Of a DNA stretch of 64,000 nucleotides, positions 7,329-16,590 are shown piece after piece (position 1 is the first letter of the stretch; each line of letters begins with the position of its first letter). The notes under the pieces were generated by a model. The model was not told the origin of the DNA. It saw only the letters and a list, made by a program, of their open reading frames with translations, and made no database searches. The stretch spans positions 558,001 through 622,000 of the forward strand of contig NZ_CP054836.1 in the NCBI RefSeq assembly GCF_013358405.1, given 5' to 3'. The stretch comes from Oricola thermophila (lineage in GTDB: Bacteria; Pseudomonadota; Alphaproteobacteria; Rhizobiales; Rhizobiaceae). The position numbers were made by a program, and so were the translations under genes.

Positions 7329-8351
7329 CTACTTGAAACCGACCGCGTTGAAGATCGCCTGAGCTTCGGCCTGGAATTCGCCGAGTGCGGACAGGTTCAG
7401 GTCGTCGCGTTTGAATTCACCGAGCTTCGTGACCGAAGCAGACAGGCCGACATCTTCGACGACCGGGTATTCGTCATTTCCGGAAGCGAAATATTCCTGC
7501 GCCGAATCCGAGGCAAGATATTCCAGAAACTTGATGGCATTCTCGCGGTTGGGTGCATTGGCCAGGACGCCCGCCGCAGAAACGTTGACGTGGGTGCCGT
7601 TGCCGTCCTGATCGGGGAAAATCCAGCCAATGCCATCGGCATGATCGGAAAGACCTTCGACCTCGGTGCGCAGCGCCCGTGCGAAGTAATAGGAATTGGC
7701 GACCGCAATGTCGCACTCGCCGGAAACAAGGCCTCGCAATTGGTCTGTGTCACCGCCCTGCGGTTCGCGGGCGAGATTGGCCTTCAGACCTGCCGCCCAC
7801 TCTTCGGCCGCTTCCGGCCCATATTCAGCAATACGTGAGGCCAACAAGGAGAGGTTGTAGATATTTGAACCGGAGCGGATGCAAATCTTCCCCTTGTATT
7901 TCGGGTCAGCGAGTTCTGCGTAAGTTTGAGGCGGCTCGTTCACGCGGTCCTTCGCATAGAAGATGAGCCGGGCGCGAGTCGAGAAGCCGAACCAGAGATT
8001 GTCCGGATGCTGCAGCTCCGCCGGAATGCGTTCTTCCAGGATTTCGCTTTCGACGGGGGTAAGCAGATCGGCGTCGGCAGCGCGCCAAATGCGCCCGGCA
8101 TCGACGGTCAGCAGCACGTCGGCTGGGCTGTTGCGACCCTCTGCCTTGAGGCGCTCGATCAACTCGTCCGCATTGCCTTCGATGCGGTTGATGCGAATGC
8201 CTGTCAGTTCCTCAAAATCGGAATAGAGTTTCTCGTCGGTGTCGTAGTGTCGCGACGAGTAGAGATTGACCTCCTCCGCTGCAATCGCAGACCCGGCAAA
8301 GGCAGCAGATGTGGCGAGAAGGAGGGCGAAAATTGACAAGCGCGGTTTCAT
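7329..8351 (-). CDS. fbpA: Iron(III)-binding periplasmic protein (FbpA family)
   Basis: A 340-residue ferric-ion binding protein of the periplasm, the capture component for the ferric ABC transporter. It begins with a clear Sec signal peptide (hydrophobic run residues 5-20, cleavage after SAIA). The paired tyrosines Y221-Y222 in VANSYYFARAL are the family's Fe(III) ligands. The length is typical. An exact TGA-N9-TCA iron-responsive operator lies 29 bases upstream of the start, so expression is probably repressed by RirA when iron is plentiful. rirA itself is the divergent neighbour. Confidence 0.9.
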   Translation of the reverse strand: MKPRLSIFALLLATSAAFAGSAIAAEEVNLYSSRHYDTDEKLYSDFEELTGIRINRIEGNADELIERLKAEGRNSPADVLLTVDAGRIWRAADADLLTPVESEILEERIPAELQHPDNLWFGFSTRARLIFYAKDRVNEPPQTYAELADPKYKGKICIRSGSNIYNLSLLASRIAEYGPEAAEEWAAGLKANLAREPQGGDTDQLRGLVSGECDIAVANSYYFARALRTEVEGLSDHADGIGWIFPDQDGNGTHVNVSAAGVLANAPNRENAIKFLEYLASDSAQEYFASGNDEYPVVEDVGLSASVTKLGEFKRDDLNLSALGEFQAEAQAIFNAVGFK

Positions 8352-8379
8352 GAGACGCTCCCGTTGGGATAGTTTATTA

Positions 8380-8394
8380 TGACAGTCATTGTCA
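8380..8394. promoter_or_regulatory. IRO box (RirA operator)
   Basis: The sequence TGACAGTCATTGTCA fits the rhizobial iron-responsive operator consensus TGA-N9-TCA exactly and is a perfect TGACA/TGTCA inverted repeat. It lies just upstream of the fbpA start in the fbpA-rirA intergenic region. RirA made from the neighbouring gene is the obvious ligand and could control both genes. Confidence 0.75.
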
Positions 8395-8511
8395 TGTTTG
8401 CTTGTGGCATTCGCCGTTTCCTGTCAAGAAGAAAGTTGACAAATCGGGTTCGGTTATCTGGAATGATTCCAAACAAGGCGCTATATAGGTGCCCTTAGGA
8501 GACGATTCGCC

Positions 8512-8973
8512 ATGCGCCTGACCAAGCAGACCAACTACGCTTTTCGCATCCTGATGTACTGCGCCGCGAATGGCGGCGAACTCAGTCGGGTTGCGGATAT
8601 TGCCAAGGCCTACACAGTCTCCGAGCCCTTCCTGTTCAAGATTCTGCAGCCTTTGACCGAGGGGGGGCTGCTTGAGACCGTGCGCGGTCGCAACGGTGGC
8701 ATCCGGCTTGCCCGTCCTGCCGGGGAGATAACGCTGCTTGACGTTATCCGTCTAACCGAGGACAACTTCTCCATGGCGGAGTGCTTCAACGAGGATGTCT
8801 CCGGCTGCCCGTTGGTCGACATGTGCAGGTTGTCGGCTGCGTTGCGCGAGGCGCTCAATGCGTTCTTCGCTGTGATGGCCAAATATACGATTGCCGATCT
8901 GGCGCGTCCGCATGGCGACATTGGCGTGCTTCTCGGCCTCGATTCTGACGGGACGGCCGCCGTCGCCGTCTAA
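8512..8973 (+). CDS. rirA: Rrf2-family iron-responsive regulator RirA
   Basis: A 153-residue Rrf2-type transcription factor closely resembling RirA, the Fe-S-cluster iron sensor of rhizobia. The N-terminal winged helix begins MRLTKQTNYAFRILMYCA, and VRGRNGGIRLARPA forms the wing. Three cysteines sit at residues 91, 99 and 105 (CFNEDVSGC, then MC), the cluster-binding positions of RirA. A strong GGAG site precedes the ATG. It is transcribed away from fbpA, with an IRO box between them. The last fifteen residues are alanine- and valine-rich and unlike the rest. Confidence 0.92.
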   Translation: MRLTKQTNYAFRILMYCAANGGELSRVADIAKAYTVSEPFLFKILQPLTEGGLLETVRGRNGGIRLARPAGEITLLDVIRLTEDNFSMAECFNEDVSGCPLVDMCRLSAALREALNAFFAVMAKYTIADLARPHGDIGVLLGLDSDGTAAVAV

Positions 8974-9125
8974 CGGTTACTGACGCTCCCTGCCAGCCTG
9001 ACTACCGAAACCCCGAACCGGCGATCCCGTCGGAGCGAGGTTTTTCGTGACACCTGCAAAATCTTGCCGGTATGCTCGCTGCGAGCGGATATCGGTGTCG
9101 AGTAGTAGTGCAGGGGTATGTCGTC

Positions 9126-10127
9126 ATGGGTGGCATTTCGAAAAATCCGAAGCCGCAACAGGCGGGTAGAGGGAAATTCTTGGAAGCCGATTCTTGTGCT
9201 GCGTATTTCCCCATGTTCGTGCGTGCCATTGCAGGAGCGTTTGTCATCTCGCTGGCAGCCGCGGGGCAGGCATTGGCGACAATAGACAACTTGGCGATGG
9301 CAAGCGGCAAATATGGTGAAAATCTGGTCCAATCCGAGGCCGCTTTCTTGGAACTTCCGGTAGAACCGGCAAGCGGTGCGCTGTCGGTAGCGTTGGAAGC
9401 CGCGCTCGACGTGACCGGAGGCATGGATCCGCAAAATGCAGATGGCGGAGACCAGGTGAAGATTGCGGCCACTGTGAGCAATACCGGGAATATCGCGTTG
9501 AGCGATGTGCGGCCCGCAGATTTCGTTGTCATGGTCGGCGGAGTCCGGAGCACCGTTAGTAGTCTCGCTATCATCGAACCGGAAGTACTGGCAGAGATCG
9601 GACCCGGCGCGTCCGGCGAGTTCGCCATCACATACGTGCTGAGCGACGAGGATGTGTACCGCGCTGCCGGTACGGAAGATGGACTGGTGGTCCGGGGTTC
9701 GGCGACTGCGAGGTGGGCTGTCGGTGAGATCGCGGCCGAATTGGCCGAATATCGGGTACAAGTTCCGGCCAATCCGCGGTTGACGATAGCGAAGGGCGCG
9801 GCGATTGCGAAGGCCGAGGGCAATCGCGGCGCCGGTCTCGAGGCCGGCGATATCGTCACCTACACCTACACGGTGACGAATTCCGGCAATGTCGCGATCA
9901 GCGACATAACGATCACCGACGAGCATGAAGGCGTCCTGCTGAACTCGGCGGAAGCGGCGAGCATCGACGAGGGGCCGTTTGCGGAGACCGAGAGCGTCGC
10001 CGATCCGCTTGGCGTCAGCGCGGACGAGAGCGGCCCGAACGGCGTTTGGGACCTGCTCGGGGCCGGCGGAGCGGTGACGTTCACCTACCGACACACCGTC
10101 ACCCAGGCGGAATTCGAGGCGCAGTAG
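9126..10127 (+). CDS. Secreted DUF11-repeat protein, possibly truncated
   Basis: A 333-residue exported protein with a hydrophobic signal segment (VRAIAGAFVISLAAAGQALA) after an unusually long N-region. A start at the internal ATG just before this segment is possible, but only the upstream ATG has a GGGG-type ribosome binding site. An ASGKYGENLV motif follows. The C-terminal third is a DUF11 beta-sandwich (GDIVTYTYTVTNSGNVAISDITI). The protein stops at VTFTYRHTVTQ, about where a DUF11 repeat normally continues, so it may be cut short. It is paralogous to the next gene at its N-terminus. A surface or periplasmic role is inferred. Confidence 0.7.
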   Translation: MGGISKNPKPQQAGRGKFLEADSCAAYFPMFVRAIAGAFVISLAAAGQALATIDNLAMASGKYGENLVQSEAAFLELPVEPASGALSVALEAALDVTGGMDPQNADGGDQVKIAATVSNTGNIALSDVRPADFVVMVGGVRSTVSSLAIIEPEVLAEIGPGASGEFAITYVLSDEDVYRAAGTEDGLVVRGSATARWAVGEIAAELAEYRVQVPANPRLTIAKGAAIAKAEGNRGAGLEAGDIVTYTYTVTNSGNVAISDITITDEHEGVLLNSAEAASIDEGPFAETESVADPLGVSADESGPNGVWDLLGAGGAVTFTYRHTVTQAEFEAQ

Positions 10128-10149
10128 AGGTCATGGCAGGAGGCAAGCC

Positions 10150-11721
10150 ATGCCGGCCCGTTCGCAGGATCGAGTGAACAGACCGGATCGTTGCCGGCTG
10201 GTCGCGTTCTTGCTGTCGGCGATTGCGTTGCTGGCCTCGGCAGGTCCGGCTTGGGCCGAAATAACCTCCTCCGCCGCCGCCTCAGGCCGCTATCGCGGCG
10301 AAAACATCGTCTCGAACCGCGCCGCGTTGTCGATCGAGGTCGAGCCCGCATCTCCGGCGCTCGCCGTGCGGGTCGATGGCAGCTACGACGACGGCGACGG
10401 CGTGGCCGGCAAGTCGGTCGGCGATACGGTCCAACTGGATATCACGGTTGAAAACACGGGTGATACAGGCATGGACGGCATCGCGGTGACGCTTGCATTG
10501 GAGCAGGACGGCGAGGCACTGGGGCTTGTCGAACCGCCCCGTCTCGTCGCGGGAGACGACAGCAATCCGGGCGTGCTCGACCGCGACGAAACCTGGCACT
10601 TCCAGGCGCATTACCCCATCGCGTTTCCCGAATTGCGCCGTTCCGGTCCTATCATTGCAAGCGCAGCAGTGTCGGGTCTTGGAAGCGGCCGCAGCGTGAC
10701 GGCGTCATCCCAGACCAGCGTGGAGTTGCCGCCATTGCAGGGCATCGATCCGCACCTGATTTCGCTTTCACACGCCGCCACCAGATTGGAGGCGCAACCG
10801 GGAGAGCTTGTCGAATACGCGCTGACAGTCGGCAATCGCAGCGATCGCGTACTGGCGGTGCGCCTGTCGGCCCAACTCGGCGACGGGATCGAATACGTGG
10901 CGGACGCCGGCGCCGAAGGCGAGGCGCGCCCCGTTCCGTCCGAAGATGGAAGGGGGCTGGATTTCGGCACGGTACAGGTTGCCTCGGCCAGCAGTGTGAC
11001 CATTCGGTATGCCGGAAGGGTGTCGGGGGATGTCGCGGATGGCTATCGCGTCAACGATGCCGCGATTTCCGATCCGCGTACCGGGCTGCTGCTTGCACCG
11101 ACGGCGCGGGCAACTGTGGGTACGGGCAGTGTTTCGAGGAGCAATTGCCGGGGCATTGCCGTTCATGTGTTTGATGACAGGAACCGGAATGGCGTTCATG
11201 ATGCGGGCGAGGCAGGGATTCCGGGCGTTCGAGTGCTTATGGAGGGCGGGCCGACACTGACGACCGGCCCGGACGGGCGCTTCGTCTCGCCTTGCGAACC
11301 GGTGTCGCCGCTGGCCTCGGTCGAAATGCGGTTGCTGCTCGACGAACGTACCTTGCCGAAAGGCCATTACGCGACGACCGCCAATCCGGAGCACGTTCGC
11401 ATCGGGCGCGGCGAAACCGCGCGCATTGCCTTCGGTGCCGCAGCGGCGCGCGTCATCCGTCTCGATCTCAATGCGGCGGCATTTCTCCACGAAAGCAGCA
11501 GGCCCGACCAGCGGACGATCGACGGGATCGCCCGTCTGATTTCGATTCTTGGGCAGGAACGGTCGATCCTGCGGCTGACATACCATGCCCATCGCGAGCC
11601 CGTGGAACGCGTCGAAAGTCGCTTGGCGGCCGTCCGGAAAACCGTGCTGGACTACTGGACCGCATCGGGCGGCGCCTATGACCTGGATATCGATGCGAGG
11701 ATCGTGCTCAACGACGGCTGA
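10150..11721 (+). CDS. Secreted DUF11/SdrD-B-like surface protein
   Basis: A 523-residue exported protein. It has a signal peptide (FLLSAIALLASAGPAWA), then an ASGRYRGENIVSNRA motif shared with its upstream neighbour. Two DUF11-like beta domains follow (VQLDITVENTGDTGMDGIAV and LVEYALTVGNRSDRVLAV). An SdrD B-type calcium-binding segment comes next, near residue 340 (DDRNRNGVHDAGEAGIPGVRV; the D/N-rich positions bind calcium in that family). The C-terminal 100 residues resemble a degenerate OmpA-like domain (LRLTYHAHREPVERVESRLAAV). It starts 22 bases after the previous stop, so the two probably form an operon. The function is likely envelope-associated but unproven. Confidence 0.75.
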   Translation: MPARSQDRVNRPDRCRLVAFLLSAIALLASAGPAWAEITSSAAASGRYRGENIVSNRAALSIEVEPASPALAVRVDGSYDDGDGVAGKSVGDTVQLDITVENTGDTGMDGIAVTLALEQDGEALGLVEPPRLVAGDDSNPGVLDRDETWHFQAHYPIAFPELRRSGPIIASAAVSGLGSGRSVTASSQTSVELPPLQGIDPHLISLSHAATRLEAQPGELVEYALTVGNRSDRVLAVRLSAQLGDGIEYVADAGAEGEARPVPSEDGRGLDFGTVQVASASSVTIRYAGRVSGDVADGYRVNDAAISDPRTGLLLAPTARATVGTGSVSRSNCRGIAVHVFDDRNRNGVHDAGEAGIPGVRVLMEGGPTLTTGPDGRFVSPCEPVSPLASVEMRLLLDERTLPKGHYATTANPEHVRIGRGETARIAFGAAAARVIRLDLNAAAFLHESSRPDQRTIDGIARLISILGQERSILRLTYHAHREPVERVESRLAAVRKTVLDYWTASGGAYDLDIDARIVLNDG

Positions 11722-11832
11722 CGAGCAGGATGTTCGTCACGCCGGTTTGCAAAGCGCCCGGCACGGGTTGAAGCGGCTTCTCCGTTCTGCTTCAAATCGA
11801 CGTCCGAACCCAGCTGAAGGGAGGATAAGGAC

Positions 11833-13329
11833 GTGGGCGGATACATTCTGGCGATCGACCAGGGCACGACATCGTCGCGAGCCATCGTATTCGATGGAGA
11901 ACAGCGAATCGCCGGAGTGGGGCAGAAGGAGTTCTCGCAGCATTTTCCGAAGTCCGGCTGGGTGGAGCACGACCTCGAGGAAATCTGGGAAAGCGTGGTC
12001 GAGACCTGCCGCACAGCGATCGACCGTGCCGGGGTCCGGCCGTCCGACATCGCGGCTATCGGCATCACGAACCAGCGCGAAACAGTCGCCATGTGGGACA
12101 GGACGACGGGCAAGCCCGTGCATCGCGCCATCGTCTGGCAGGATCGGCGAACCGCCCCATTGTGCGATGAGTTGAAAGATAAGGGCCACGAGCCTGATTT
12201 TACATCGAAAACAGGACTTCTTCTCGATCCTTATTTCTCGGGCACGAAGATTGCCTGGCTGCTTGACAATGTCGAAGGATTGCGCGGGCGCGCCGAGGCG
12301 GGCGATCTCGCTTTCGGGACCATAGACAGTTTCCTGATCTGGCGCCTTACGGGCGGTGCACGGCACGTCACCGACGCGACCAATGCATCGCGCACGCTGC
12401 TCTACAATATTGCAGAGAACTGCTGGGACGACGACCTGCTGGCGATCCTCAATATCCCTGCATCGATCCTGCCGGACGTGCTCGATTGCGCTGCCGATTT
12501 CGGCACCGCGAAGGCGGAAATCCTCGGCGCGGAAATTCCCGTCTGCGGCGTCGCCGGCGACCAGCAGGCGGCGACCATCGGGCAGGCCTGTTTCAAGCCG
12601 GGCATGTTCAAGTCGACATATGGCACAGGCTGCTTCGCATTGCTCAACACCGGGTCCGACATGGTCGGCTCGAAAAACCGGATGCTGACGACGATCGCCT
12701 ACCGCCTGAATGGTGAAACAACCTATGCCCTTGAAGGCTCGATCTTCATGGCAGGCGCTTCGGTGCAATGGTTGCGTGACGGGCTGGGCATCATCGGGAA
12801 CGCTGCTGAAACCGGCGCGATGGCCGAAAAGGCCGACCCCGAGCAGGATGTCTATCTCGTTCCGGCATTTGTCGGTCTCGGCGCTCCGCACTGGGACGCC
12901 AACGCGCGCGGTGCGATGTTCGGCCTGACGCGCGGCACCGGGCCGAACGAGATCGCGAAGGCGACGCTGGAAGCCGTCTGCTACCAGACGCGCGACCTGC
13001 TCGAGGCGATGTACGCGGACTGGGGCAGGGATGCCGGTGCCGGAACGACGCTGCGCGTGGACGGCGGCATGGTGGCATCGGACTGGACCATGCAGTGCCT
13101 GGCCGACATTCTCGACGCGCCGGTGGACCGGCCGCAGGTGCTCGAAACCACGGCGCTGGGTGCGGCCTGGCTTGCCGGGTCGCATGCCGGTGTATGGCCG
13201 GACCGCGGCGGCTTCGCGAAGACATGGGCGCTGGAGAAACGCTTCGAGCCGAAACTGGATGCCGCGGAGCGGGACCGCAAATATGCCGGCTGGAAGGACG
13301 CGGTCAAAAGGACGCTAAGCAGGAGCTAG
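11833..13329 (+). CDS. glpK: Glycerol kinase
   Basis: A 498-residue FGGY-family kinase that phosphorylates glycerol to glycerol-3-phosphate. It has the ATP-site start [17 protein letters not shown] and substrate-site segments [10 protein letters not shown] and [14 protein letters not shown]. It also has [13 protein letters not shown] with the catalytic aspartate, STYGTGCF, and [14 protein letters not shown]. Full family length. It starts at GTG after a GGGAGGATAAGG site. It stands alone here: no glpD, glpF or glpR is nearby. Its 3' end converges on the marR gene. Confidence 0.95.
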   Translation: MGGYILAIDQGTTSSRAIVFDGEQRIAGVGQKEFSQHFPKSGWVEHDLEEIWESVVETCRTAIDRAGVRPSDIAAIGITNQRETVAMWDRTTGKPVHRAIVWQDRRTAPLCDELKDKGHEPDFTSKTGLLLDPYFSGTKIAWLLDNVEGLRGRAEAGDLAFGTIDSFLIWRLTGGARHVTDATNASRTLLYNIAENCWDDDLLAILNIPASILPDVLDCAADFGTAKAEILGAEIPVCGVAGDQQAATIGQACFKPGMFKSTYGTGCFALLNTGSDMVGSKNRMLTTIAYRLNGETTYALEGSIFMAGASVQWLRDGLGIIGNAAETGAMAEKADPEQDVYLVPAFVGLGAPHWDANARGAMFGLTRGTGPNEIAKATLEAVCYQTRDLLEAMYADWGRDAGAGTTLRVDGGMVASDWTMQCLADILDAPVDRPQVLETTALGAAWLAGSHAGVWPDRGGFAKTWALEKRFEPKLDAAERDRKYAGWKDAVKRTLSRS

Positions 13330-13415
13330 CGGAAATGTGCGGAGACAATCGACCTTCCGCTTATGATTTTCGCCGAATAATTGTACCAAGGTGATGCGCG
13401 CCGTGCCCGGGCTCT

Positions 13416-13847
13416 CTAGGCCGTCAGCTTCTCAAGGATCGACATTGCCTGCGCAACGGTTTGCAACTGGTCCGCACTCAGGCGCTCCAGCATTTCCTCT
13501 TCCCGCGCCTTCAGGATGCCGACCAGCTTGTCATACTCCGTCCGTCCGCGGGCGGTCAGGGCGAGATGCTCGATACGTCTGTCCGCGTCGTCGCGGTCGC
13601 GACAGAGCCAACGCCGGCTTTCCAAGGCGGCCACCGCCCGCGAAACCTTGGTCTTGTGCAGGCCGGTCCGTTGCACGATCTCGCGGGCAGTCAGCGTCCT
13701 GTCCGCCTGTCCGAGATGGGCAAAGACCTTCCATTCCGGGCGCGTCATGCCGTGCTGGTCACGATAAACCGGCTGGAAATGCCGGCTGACGGCATCCGAT
13801 ATGCGGTCAAGCCGGTAGGGCAGGAAAGTTTCGAGTTCGAAGCTCAC
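13416..13847 (-). CDS. MarR-family transcriptional regulator
   Basis: A 143-residue MarR-type dimeric DNA-binding protein with the usual helical ends and central winged helix ([30 protein letters not shown], then [18 protein letters not shown]). The ligand is unknown. It is the last gene of the urease-accessory transcription unit: its start overlaps the ureG stop by ATGA, so it is co-expressed with ureE-SMR-ureF-ureG. That position suggests a link to the SMR transporter or to urease expression. Confidence 0.85.
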   Translation of the reverse strand: MSFELETFLPYRLDRISDAVSRHFQPVYRDQHGMTRPEWKVFAHLGQADRTLTAREIVQRTGLHKTKVSRAVAALESRRWLCRDRDDADRRIEHLALTARGRTEYDKLVGILKAREEEMLERLSADQLQTVAQAMSILEKLTA

Positions 13848-14458
13848 AGTCCGCCCCGCTTTCTCACGAATTCAACGATATCCTGCGTACCCTTGCCGTG
13901 GCGCAGGTCGGCAAAGACGAACGGCCGTCCGGCGCGGCCCTTCTCGGCGTCGGCGCGCATGCGGTCAAGGTCGGCGCCGACATGAGGGGCGAGATCGGTC
14001 TTGTTGATGATCAGCAGGTCGGAGCGGGTGATCGCCGGGCCACCCTTGCGAGGAATGTCGTCGCCCTGGCAGACCGAGACGACATAGAGGGACAGGTCGG
14101 CGAGATCGGGCGAGAAGGTGGCTGCAAGGTTGTCGCCACCGGACTCGATGAAGACGATATCGAGATCCTGTACGCGTTCGCGCAGCCGCTCGATGGCGCG
14201 CAGGTTGATCGATGCATCCTCGCGGATCGCCGTGTGCGGGCAGCCGCCCGTCTCCACGCCCTCGATCCGCTCGGCGGGAAGTGCCTGCATGCGCACGAGC
14301 GCCTCGGCGTCCTCGGCGGTGTAGATGTCGTTGGTGACGACGCCGATGGAATAGTCGTTGCGCATCGCCTTGCACAGTTCTGCGGTCAGGGTCGTCTTGC
14401 CCGAGCCAACCGGGCCGCCGATACCGACGCGCAGGGGGCCGTTGGGAGAGAGGGTCAT
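13844..14458 (-). CDS. ureG: Urease accessory GTPase UreG
   Basis: A 204-residue SIMIBI GTPase that drives nickel insertion into urease. The P-loop [14 protein letters not shown] is near the N-terminus. The metal-binding Cys-Pro-His motif is in [16 protein letters not shown], followed by [15 protein letters not shown] and the guanine-specificity motif NKTDL. Full length. The start overlaps the ureF stop by four bases. It works with UreF, UreE and UreD, but ureD is not in this window. Confidence 0.96.
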   Translation of the reverse strand: MTLSPNGPLRVGIGGPVGSGKTTLTAELCKAMRNDYSIGVVTNDIYTAEDAEALVRMQALPAERIEGVETGGCPHTAIREDASINLRAIERLRERVQDLDIVFIESGGDNLAATFSPDLADLSLYVVSVCQGDDIPRKGGPAITRSDLLIINKTDLAPHVGADLDRMRADAEKGRAGRPFVFADLRHGKGTQDIVEFVRKRGGL

Positions 14459-15114
14459 GACAGGAACAGCCTCGGTTCGAGCGTTTCGTGTTGCATGGCG
14501 GCAATGTCGGCCAAAACCGTGCTCGTGCCAAGGTCATCGAGCGTCGAGGATGCGGCATGCGCGGCTGTCTCGGCTATTGCCGGTTCGAGATCGGCCAGGA
14601 GGCTTGCCGCACCACGCTGGCCGGTGATCGACAGGCGGATCGCGGCCTGCAACTGGTTGGAGACGAATGCGTGGAGAAAGGCGGCGAGGCCATCCTCGAG
14701 TGCAATACCCTGCAATCCGCAGGCCGTGCCGACCGCGGCGCAAAGGGGGGTGTCGCGCGGGGGCAGCGCGTCCTGCTCAAACCAGCTTTCCGCCGCTTCC
14801 AGAAACCCGTTTCCCTGGTCCGTGGTCTCGCGGAGCCGTTCGGCGGATCCAGTCATCGCGCGCGCCAGTTCCGCGATCGACAAGACGGCCTCGCCGTCGC
14901 CGGCAGAACGCCAGGCGGCGGCAAAGAACACCGCGTCGTTCCACTGCGGCCCGGCACGGAGAAGGCATTCGAGCCAGTTTCCGAGCGTGTTCCTGTCCAT
15001 GACGGTTCCGGCCACCGCCGCCTGTTCCAATCCGCTCGAATAGGCATAGCCCCCGGTCGGGAATACCGGCGAGAGCCAGGACATCAGGCGCAGCAGTCCG
15101 GCAGTGCTGTCCAT
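14455..15114 (-). CDS. ureF: Urease accessory protein UreF
   Basis: A 219-residue UreF, the helical regulator of UreG in the urease maturation complex. Typical segments are [24 protein letters not shown] at the start, with the conserved FPTGGY-type motif, and the [11 protein letters not shown] helix. The C-terminus ends in PRLFLS, within the UreD-contacting tail. The gene starts on the overlapping TGATG of the SMR gene stop and is coupled downstream to ureG. Confidence 0.93.
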   Translation of the reverse strand: MDSTAGLLRLMSWLSPVFPTGGYAYSSGLEQAAVAGTVMDRNTLGNWLECLLRAGPQWNDAVFFAAAWRSAGDGEAVLSIAELARAMTGSAERLRETTDQGNGFLEAAESWFEQDALPPRDTPLCAAVGTACGLQGIALEDGLAAFLHAFVSNQLQAAIRLSITGQRGAASLLADLEPAIAETAAHAASSTLDDLGTSTVLADIAAMQHETLEPRLFLS

Positions 15115-15461
15115 CAGTGCGATACCGAACCGGAAAACAGGTTCACGATGACCACCCCGGCAACGATCAGGGCCAGCCCGAATATTGCCGGCAGGTCAAG
15201 GCGCTGTCCGAAAACCAGCCAGGCGGCAAGCGTGATCAGCACAATGCCGGTGCCGGACCAAATTGCGTAGACAATGCCGGCGGGTATTACGCGGATCGGG
15301 AAGGATAGCAGCCAGAACGAAACCGAATAGGAGACGACGGTAATGAGGCTCGGCCACAGCCGCGTAAAACTCTCCGCGCGCACCAGCGCGGTGGTGCCGA
15401 TCACCTCCGCCACGATGGCCGCGCCAAGGAGGAGATAGTTGGTGAGCAGGTGTGGATGCAT
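15114..15461 (-). CDS. Small multidrug resistance (EmrE-type) transporter inside the urease operon
   Basis: A 115-residue four-helix SMR protein. The essential membrane glutamate is in GAAIVAEVIGTTALV (residue 19). The rest follows EmrE closely: FTRLWPS, IPAGIVYAIWSGTGIVLI and GQRLDLPAIFGLALIVAGV. It looks EmrE/Qac-like rather than Gdx-like, so organic cation or polyamine/betaine export fits better than guanidinium. It lies between ureE and ureF. A TTG 30 bases upstream, overlapping the ureE stop, could be the true start and would couple it to ureE. The ATG chosen gives the usual family length. Confidence 0.88.
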   Translation of the reverse strand: MHPHLLTNYLLLGAAIVAEVIGTTALVRAESFTRLWPSLITVVSYSVSFWLLSFPIRVIPAGIVYAIWSGTGIVLITLAAWLVFGQRLDLPAIFGLALIVAGVVIVNLFSGSVSH

Positions 15462-15487
15462 GAGGCGTATCTGCGGATATGTCGGTT

Positions 15488-15955
15488 TCAATGCTCGTGG
15501 CCATGATGGCGGTCATGGCCGTGCGGTGCCCGGGCGTCGCCATAGGCACCGCCCTCAGGGTCGAACGGTGCCCGCGTGTCCGTGACGGTGGCGCCGAGGC
15601 CCTCCAGCATGTCGCGGATGACGTGATCGCGGCGAACGAGGATGCGGTCAGGCAGGATCTGTGCGGCGAGATGGCGGTTTCCGATCTGCCAGGCGAGAGC
15701 CAGCAGATGGCGGGCATCGCGGCCTCGAACCTCCATCAGGTCTTCAGGTTCGGCCCTGACCTCGATCACCCGACCGTCGTCGAGCACGAGGCCGTCGCCG
15801 TGACGAAGCAGGCGCGCCTCGGCCAGGTCGAGCAGGAAATCGATGCCGCTGTCGGAGGTCATTCTCACGCGACGCCGGTGGCGCGCGGTCTCGTCCAGAG
15901 TGATGGTATCTGCGGGATGGTCGAAATGACGGGTTACGGAAGATGCAGTCGGCAT
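15488..15955 (-). CDS. ureE: Urease nickel metallochaperone UreE
   Basis: A 155-residue UreE that delivers nickel to UreG and urease. It has the peptide-binding N-terminal domain ([17 protein letters not shown]) and the metal-binding domain with [15 protein letters not shown] and the conserved histidine. It ends in a histidine-rich tail [11 protein letters not shown] that should bind several nickel ions. The frame opens eight codons further upstream; the start [12 protein letters not shown] fits the family better. Its stop overlaps or abuts the SMR gene. Confidence 0.92.
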   Translation of the reverse strand: MPTASSVTRHFDHPADTITLDETARHRRRVRMTSDSGIDFLLDLAEARLLRHGDGLVLDDGRVIEVRAEPEDLMEVRGRDARHLLALAWQIGNRHLAAQILPDRILVRRDHVIRDMLEGLGATVTDTRAPFDPEGGAYGDARAPHGHDRHHGHEH

Positions 15956-16043
15956 GGCGGCGATACTACATCGGATCATCCGTCATGTGCCAGCGCGGAA
16001 ATCGGCAACCGGGAAATGTGGTGCCTGCCGGAGCATGCGGGCT

Positions 16044-16220
16044 TCAGAGCCGCTTGACCGCAGCGCGAACCGCCGCGTCACGAGTGGTGCCGCGGGCGCG
16101 GAAGGCCGATTCCGGGGTGTTGTAGATCCGGTTCACTTCGCGGGCGACGGAGATGGATGCGCCAACACCCGCAATCATGTTGCCAATCGTGGAGATAAGG
16201 GTGTGATTTCTTTCAGCCAT
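16044..16220 (-). CDS. Small conserved-looking protein of unknown function
   Basis: A 58-residue basic protein starting MAERNHTLISTIGNMIAGVGASISVA. It has a short glycine-containing hydrophobic stretch (residues 8-25), then AREVNRIYNTPESAFRARGTTR. I do not recognise the family. The start is supported by a strong GAGGACAAGG site; upstream residues in the open frame lack such support. It lies between ureE and the host-attachment gene on the same strand. A membrane-associated or DUF1127-like small regulatory role is possible but unproven. Confidence 0.5.
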   Translation of the reverse strand: MAERNHTLISTIGNMIAGVGASISVAREVNRIYNTPESAFRARGTTRDAAVRAAVKRL

Positions 16221-16590
16221 TGGCCTTGTCCTCGTAGTGCCTTCGAAGATCATAGTGTTTTTGCTGCGTTGCAACAAATGCAGTTTCCGACTGGCAGCCA
16301 TGAAATTTCGGGGGGGCGAGGCGGAGGAGGCCGCGGCGCAGTCGCGTATGCGCCGGAAGCCGCGGGGCCGGGCCGGTTGCCCGAATACCGCGCTGTCCGG
16401 AAAGGGGCGGGGAGGACGGGGTGCGCAAGGGGGAACCGACGCCGTCGCGCGGAGGATGAAGGCAGGCAGTCCGCAGGCCCCTTCGTAATCGCTCAGTCGT
16501 CCTTTCCGGACATCGGCCGGCAGTCGCCGAGCATAGCGGCGACCACCGGCCAGAAGGGGCGGGGTGCGAGCGGAAGCCGCATCCCGGGGG
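16221..16590. other. Gene-free 370-bp region
   Basis: No convincing coding frame is seen between the small gene and the host-attachment gene. The region is G-rich with runs such as GGGGGGG and ends near a strong hairpin listed separately. The first 20-40 bases hold the ribosome binding site and presumably the promoter of the 58-residue gene. Confidence 0.5.
16515..16551. terminator. Strong bulged hairpin 3' of the host-attachment gene
   Basis: Nested perfect arms GGCCGG/CCGGCC and GTCGCCG/CGGCGAC are separated by symmetrical CA bulges around a seven-base loop. It lies 40 bases beyond the stop of the host-attachment gene. No U tract follows in the minus direction, so it may be a processing or stability element rather than a classical terminator. 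Confidence 0.45.

Noticed and set aside
8436..8464. Sigma-70 promoter for rirA (TTGACA plus TGGAAT)
   Set aside because: The -10 match is too weak to annotate.
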